From DASUAL01 sp035763805 (GTDB lineage: Bacteria; Gemmatimonadota; Gemmatimonadetes; Gemmatimonadales; GWC2-71-9): a stretch of 64,000 bases of DNA. A program made the translations under genes and the position numbers. A model generated the notes under the pieces. It saw nothing but the letters and a program-made list of their open reading frames with translations. It did no database searches and was not told where the DNA came from. This document shows, in pieces, positions 60,827 through 64,000 of this stretch. The first letter of the stretch is position 1; every line of letters begins with the position of its first letter. Location of the stretch: assembly GCA_035763805.1 (NCBI GenBank), contig DASUAL010000083.1:1-64000 (forward strand). The letters run 5' to 3'.

Positions 60827-63345
60827 GCGTTGAGCGGCTGGCGCCCACGGTGCGCGAGCTGGTGCGCGCGGAGATCGCCGCGGCCCACGGGCGCGAAGTG
60901 TCGTTCGTCGCGCGTCCCGACGCGAACGGGCTCATCGTCGAAGCCCGGGTCGTGGCGCGCGGCACGGTGGACGCGGTGCTCGCGCTGCCGGGCATCGCCG
61001 GCCGGGGCGAAATCTTCATTCACAACCACCCGAGCGGCGTGCTCGAGCCGTCCGGCGCGGACCTGTCCGTCGCAGCCCGGCTGCACGACGGCGGCGTGGG
61101 GTTCGCGATCGTGGACAACGAGGTCACCGACTGCTACGTGGTGGTGGAGTGCCCGCGCCCGCGGGCGACCACCCGACTCGATCCCTTCGACGTCGCCGGA
61201 CTCCTGGCCACGCATGGGCCCGTGGCTCGCGCCCTCGGCAGCTTCGAGGACCGGCCGAGCCAGCGGGACATGGCGGCCTACATCGCCGACGTCTACAACG
61301 ACGGGGGGGTGGCGCTGCTCGAGGCCGGGACCGGCGTCGGGAAGTCGTTCGCGTATCTCGTCCCGGCGCTCGTGTGGGCGCGCGAGAACGGCGAGCGCAC
61401 CATCGTCTCCACCAACACGATCAATCTCCAAGAGCAGCTCGTCGGCAAGGATCTCCCGATCCTCGCCCGCGCGCTCGGCACCGGCGACCACTCGCCGACC
61501 TTCGCGCTGCTCAAGGGGTGGCGGAACTACGTCTGCCTTGCGCGACTGGAGCAGGCGCGAGCGGCCGAGGGATCGCTCTTCGAGGACGAGCGCGGGGCGG
61601 AGCTCGAGGCGCTCACCGCCTGGGCAGGGCGCACCAGCGACGGCAGCCTGGCCGACCTGCCGGACGAGCCGAGCGCCGAGGTGTGGGACGCCGTGGCGGC
61701 GGAGTCCGACCTCTGCACCCGCCTGAAGTGCCCCCATTTCGAGCGCTGCTTCCTGTTCCAGGCGCGGCGTCGCGCGGCCGAGGCCGACGTCGTGGTCGTG
61801 AACCACCACCTGCTAGCGAGCGACCTCGCGGTCCGCATCGCGTCCGACAACTGGCAGGAAGCCGCGGTGCTGCCGCCCTACCGGCGGCTGGTGCTCGACG
61901 AGGCCCACCACCTCGAGGACGTTGCCGCGATGCACCTCGGCGCCCAGGTGAGCACACTCGGCGTCCAGCGCCTCCTGTCGCGGCTCGAGCGGAACGGCCG
62001 CGGGCTGCTGCCCACGCTCCGCACCGCGCTCGCGAATCGCGACGATCTGCTTTCCGCGGCGAGCCGCGAGCTGATACAGCAGAGCCTGCACGATGCGCTC
62101 GCGGCGGCGCGCCGGGGGGCGGACGACGTGTTCGCCCTGCTCGCCCGGCGGCTCGAGTCGGAGCCGGGCCAGGCCCCCGTGCTGCGGCTGGGGGACGAGT
62201 TCGCGGAGGATCCGGTCTGGTCCGAGGGGCTGGGCGCGGCGCTCGACAACCTGCTGCTCGCGTTCTCCCGCCTCTCCGACGGCGTGGAGACGGTCGCGGA
62301 CCGGCTGTCGCTCGACGATCCCTCGGAGCGTCGTGCACAGCTTGTGAGCGAGCTGCGCGGCGTGGTGCGCCGGCTGGATGCCGTGGCGGCGGGCCTCACC
62401 GGCGCGCTGCGGCCGCCGTCCGGCGGCCCCGCGACGGTGCGCTGGCTGGAGCGCCGCGGGCGGAAGATCGCGAATCTGGCGCTCGCGGCCGTGCCGCTCG
62501 ACCTGGCCCCCGTCCTCAAGGAGAACCTGTTCGACCGCGTCGAAACGGTCGTGCTGACGAGTGCGACGCTCGCCGCCGGGGGTGAGTTCGCCTATCTCGA
62601 GGAGCGCCTCGGGCTCGACCTGCCGCCGTCGCGCGTGAAGGCACGCGAGATCCACGCATCACCGTTCGATTTTCCGTCCCAGTGCCTGTTCGGCATCCCG
62701 ACCGACCTGCCGGAGCCGCGCGACGACGAGCCGGGGCACGATCGGGCCGTCGCGCGCGTGTTGGTCGAGCTGGCGCACGCGTCGGACGGCGGCATGTTCG
62801 TGCTGTTCACGAGCCACGGCGCGCTGCGGCGCGCGGCCGACGCGGTGCGGCACGAGATCGGCGGGCGCTGGCCGCTGCTGGTGCAGGGCGACGGGCAGCG
62901 CGACCAGCTGCTGCGCCGGTTTCGCGAGGCGGGCTCCGCGGTGCTGCTCGGCACCGACTCCTTTTGGGAGGGCGTGGACGTCCCGGGCCGCGCGCTGCGC
63001 GTCCTGATCCTCGCGAAGCTCCCCTTCAAGGTGCCGAACGAACCGCTCACTGCGGCGCGGTTGGAGCGGCTCGAAGCGCGCGGGCTCAACGGCTTCATGC
63101 ACTACCTCGTCCCCAACGCAGCGCTCAAGCTGAAACAGGGTTTCGGGCGGCTGATCCGCAGCACGACCGACGTCGGCGCCGTGGTGTTGCTTGACCGGCG
63201 GGTCGTCACCAAGCGCTACGGGCCGCTTATCCTGGAAGGCCTGCCACCGGCGACGCGCGCAGTGGGTCGGTGGGAGGACGTGCGGCGCGCGTGCGAGGAC
63301 TTCTTTGCGACTGTGGAAGCGGTAGGGGGCGGTAGGAGGCGGTAG
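60823..63345 (+). CDS. RadC-like JAMM domain fused to DinG-type helicase
   Basis: 840 residues. Residues 20-105 match the RadC JAMM domain: GREVSFVARPDANGLIVEA with the glutamate, then IHNHPSGVLEPSGAD, giving His67, His69 and Asp80 with RadC spacing. From residue 110 it is an XPD/DinG-type superfamily 2 helicase: EAGTGVGKSFAYLVP (Lys174), four cysteines for a 4Fe-4S cluster (NYVCLAR and LCTRLKCPHFERCF), VLDEAHHLED (359-362), LTSATLA, FTSHGALRRA, FWEGVDVPG and KQGFGRLIRS. Some DinG proteins carry an exonuclease at this end; this one has a JAMM domain. The GTG overlaps the upstream stop. The C-terminal GGGRRR is encoded by a tandem repeat. Confidence 0.9.
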   Translation: MSVERLAPTVRELVRAEIAAAHGREVSFVARPDANGLIVEARVVARGTVDAVLALPGIAGRGEIFIHNHPSGVLEPSGADLSVAARLHDGGVGFAIVDNEVTDCYVVVECPRPRATTRLDPFDVAGLLATHGPVARALGSFEDRPSQRDMAAYIADVYNDGGVALLEAGTGVGKSFAYLVPALVWARENGERTIVSTNTINLQEQLVGKDLPILARALGTGDHSPTFALLKGWRNYVCLARLEQARAAEGSLFEDERGAELEALTAWAGRTSDGSLADLPDEPSAEVWDAVAAESDLCTRLKCPHFERCFLFQARRRAAEADVVVVNHHLLASDLAVRIASDNWQEAAVLPPYRRLVLDEAHHLEDVAAMHLGAQVSTLGVQRLLSRLERNGRGLLPTLRTALANRDDLLSAASRELIQQSLHDALAAARRGADDVFALLARRLESEPGQAPVLRLGDEFAEDPVWSEGLGAALDNLLLAFSRLSDGVETVADRLSLDDPSERRAQLVSELRGVVRRLDAVAAGLTGALRPPSGGPATVRWLERRGRKIANLALAAVPLDLAPVLKENLFDRVETVVLTSATLAAGGEFAYLEERLGLDLPPSRVKAREIHASPFDFPSQCLFGIPTDLPEPRDDEPGHDRAVARVLVELAHASDGGMFVLFTSHGALRRAADAVRHEIGGRWPLLVQGDGQRDQLLRRFREAGSAVLLGTDSFWEGVDVPGRALRVLILAKLPFKVPNEPLTAARLERLEARGLNGFMHYLVPNAALKLKQGFGRLIRSTTDVGAVVLLDRRVVTKRYGPLILEGLPPATRAVGRWEDVRRACEDFFATVEAVGGGRRR

Positions 63346-63380
63346 GAGGCGGTAGGGAGGCGGTAAGGGGCGGTAGGAGG
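63319..63380. repeat. Six-copy tandem decamer at the end of the RadC/DinG gene
   Basis: Six units close to GCGGTAGGAG (one is 11 bp, one has an extra A) run without gaps from 63319 to 63380. The first two and a half units are coding and supply the last residues and the stop codon; the rest lie before the next gene. Confidence 0.88.
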
Positions 63381-63389
63381 GTACATTGA

Positions 63390-63686
63390 ATGCTCCTGGT
63401 GCTGTGGATGTTCGAGGCGAAGGCGGGCGCCGAGGACGACTTCGCGCGGGCGTACGGGCCCGATGGCGACTGGGCACAGCTGTTCCGACGCAGCCCCGGA
63501 TACCTCGAGACGCAGCTCGTCCGGGACGTCGCTGTCCCACGGCGGTTCCTGACGATCGATCGCTGGGCGTCGCGACAAGCCTTCGAGGAGTTCAAGGCGT
63601 CCTGCAAGGGCGAGTACGACGCGCTCGACGCGCGTTGCCAGCAGCTCACGCGGAGCGAGCGGCTCATCGGGCATTTCGAGCAGTAG
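63390..63686 (+). CDS. Small dimeric alpha/beta-barrel (monooxygenase/EthD-like) protein
   Basis: 98 residues in the beta-alpha-beta-beta pattern of antibiotic-biosynthesis-monooxygenase-like proteins: MLLVLWMFEAKAGAEDDFARAY, SPGYLETQLVRD, RFLTIDRWASRQAFEEF. Function varies widely in this fold. It begins just after the tandem decamer array. Confidence 0.78.
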   Translation: MLLVLWMFEAKAGAEDDFARAYGPDGDWAQLFRRSPGYLETQLVRDVAVPRRFLTIDRWASRQAFEEFKASCKGEYDALDARCQQLTRSERLIGHFEQ

Positions 63687-63698
63687 GTAGCTCGTCCG

Positions 63699-63723
63699 GG
63701 TGGGAACCCCGGGGTCTCCCACC
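63699..63723. other. Hairpin before the aminotransferase gene
   Basis: GGTGGGA (63699-63705) and TCCCACC (63717-63723) enclose ACCCCGGGGT-like sequence that is itself palindromic. No T-run follows, so terminator function is uncertain. Confidence 0.4.
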
Positions 63724-63771
63724 GAGGTTACGAACGCATCCCGTCATGCGTAGGATCACATAGGTGACTAC

Positions 63772-64000
63772 GTGACCCACTTCAGCAAGCGGCTCTCCGC
63801 CCTCCCCAGCTACCCCATGGCCGAGATCCCGGGCATCAAGCGCCGGTTGATCAAGCGAGGCGTGGACGTCATCGACGTGGGCGCGGGCGACGCCGATTTG
63901 CCGCCGCCCAGGGCGGCGGTCGAGGCGCTCGCCCACGCCGCGCGCGATCCGGCGATGAGCCGCTACGCCTTCCAGCTCGGGCTGCCGGCGTTCCGCGAAG
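63772..64000 (+). CDS. Aminotransferase class I/II, N-terminal part
   Basis: The gene runs off the right edge after 76 codons. The visible part SKRLSALPSYPMAEIPGIKRR, DVIDVGAGDADLPPP and SRYAFQLGLPAFRE is the start of a PLP-dependent fold-type I aminotransferase, close to LL-diaminopimelate or aspartate aminotransferases. The PLP lysine is beyond the window. AGGTGA lies just before the GTG start. Confidence 0.82.
   Translation, partial: MTHFSKRLSALPSYPMAEIPGIKRRLIKRGVDVIDVGAGDADLPPPRAAVEALAHAARDPAMSRYAFQLGLPAFRE

Overview
The window is dense, GC-rich (roughly 70%) bacterial chromosome with almost no spacer DNA; many genes overlap by ATGA or GTGA. The cell was diderm. LolA, several lipoprotein signals, an outer-membrane beta-barrel ending in phenylalanine and SPOR-domain proteins all point that way. 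A FlgD-like C-terminal module, a secreted protein of the kind usually named asparagine synthetase B in Bacteroidetes, exported DUF4159/DUF4175-type proteins and a fused FakA/DegV protein suggest Gemmatimonadota or a near relative. That assignment is inference from gene content, not a phylogeny. There is no prophage, insertion sequence, CRISPR array or rRNA; one tRNA-Gln is present.

Layout. 1-2.7 kb (minus): a Crp-type regulator, a metallo-beta-lactamase-fold hydrolase, a CsgG-type protein and a truncated gene. 2.8-8.6 kb (plus): a translation operon rpmE-prfA-prmC-ylbF-tmk, then an S41 protease and a DUF2520 protein. 8.5-25.7 kb (minus): one long run of at least 14 genes, rpsF-rpsR-DUF2232-rplI-FakA/DegV-rsfS-protease/barrel fusion-two SPOR proteins-smc-FlgD-module protein-MBL hydrolase-DAHP synthase-lolA. 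25.7-26.1 kb: a regulatory region with two CRP-like palindromes. 26.1-28.5 kb (plus): an exported JAMM peptidase, a broken gene, a ThiS/MoaD-like protein and an Asp-box propeller. 28.5-34.0 kb (minus): prs-rplY-pth-hppA-ychF. 34.0-38.2 kb (minus): a Gld-like ABC system. 38.2-42.8 kb (minus): a di-heme cytochrome, an exported isoaspartate methyltransferase and a membrane spermidine-synthase-like protein. 42.9-50.6 kb (minus): M28 peptidase, tRNA-Gln, small proteins, ispE, a flippase-like protein, an HPt-like protein and pdxJ. 50.7-64 kb: a lipoprotein and trxA on plus, a methylmalonyl-CoA epimerase on minus, then a six-gene coupled plus-strand operon rsmI-DUF4159-DUF4175-TPR-secreted protein-RadC/DinG fusion, a small monooxygenase-fold protein and the start of an aminotransferase.

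The most unusual items are: a RadC-like JAMM domain fused to a DinG-type helicase; an octamer repeat element (two inverted arrays of four 8-mers) that occurs twice and is partly translated as signal peptide; two CRP-like operators exactly 60 bp apart upstream of an exported JAMM protein; a zinc-protease/beta-propeller/outer-membrane-barrel fusion; and a small palindromic element found at two gene ends.
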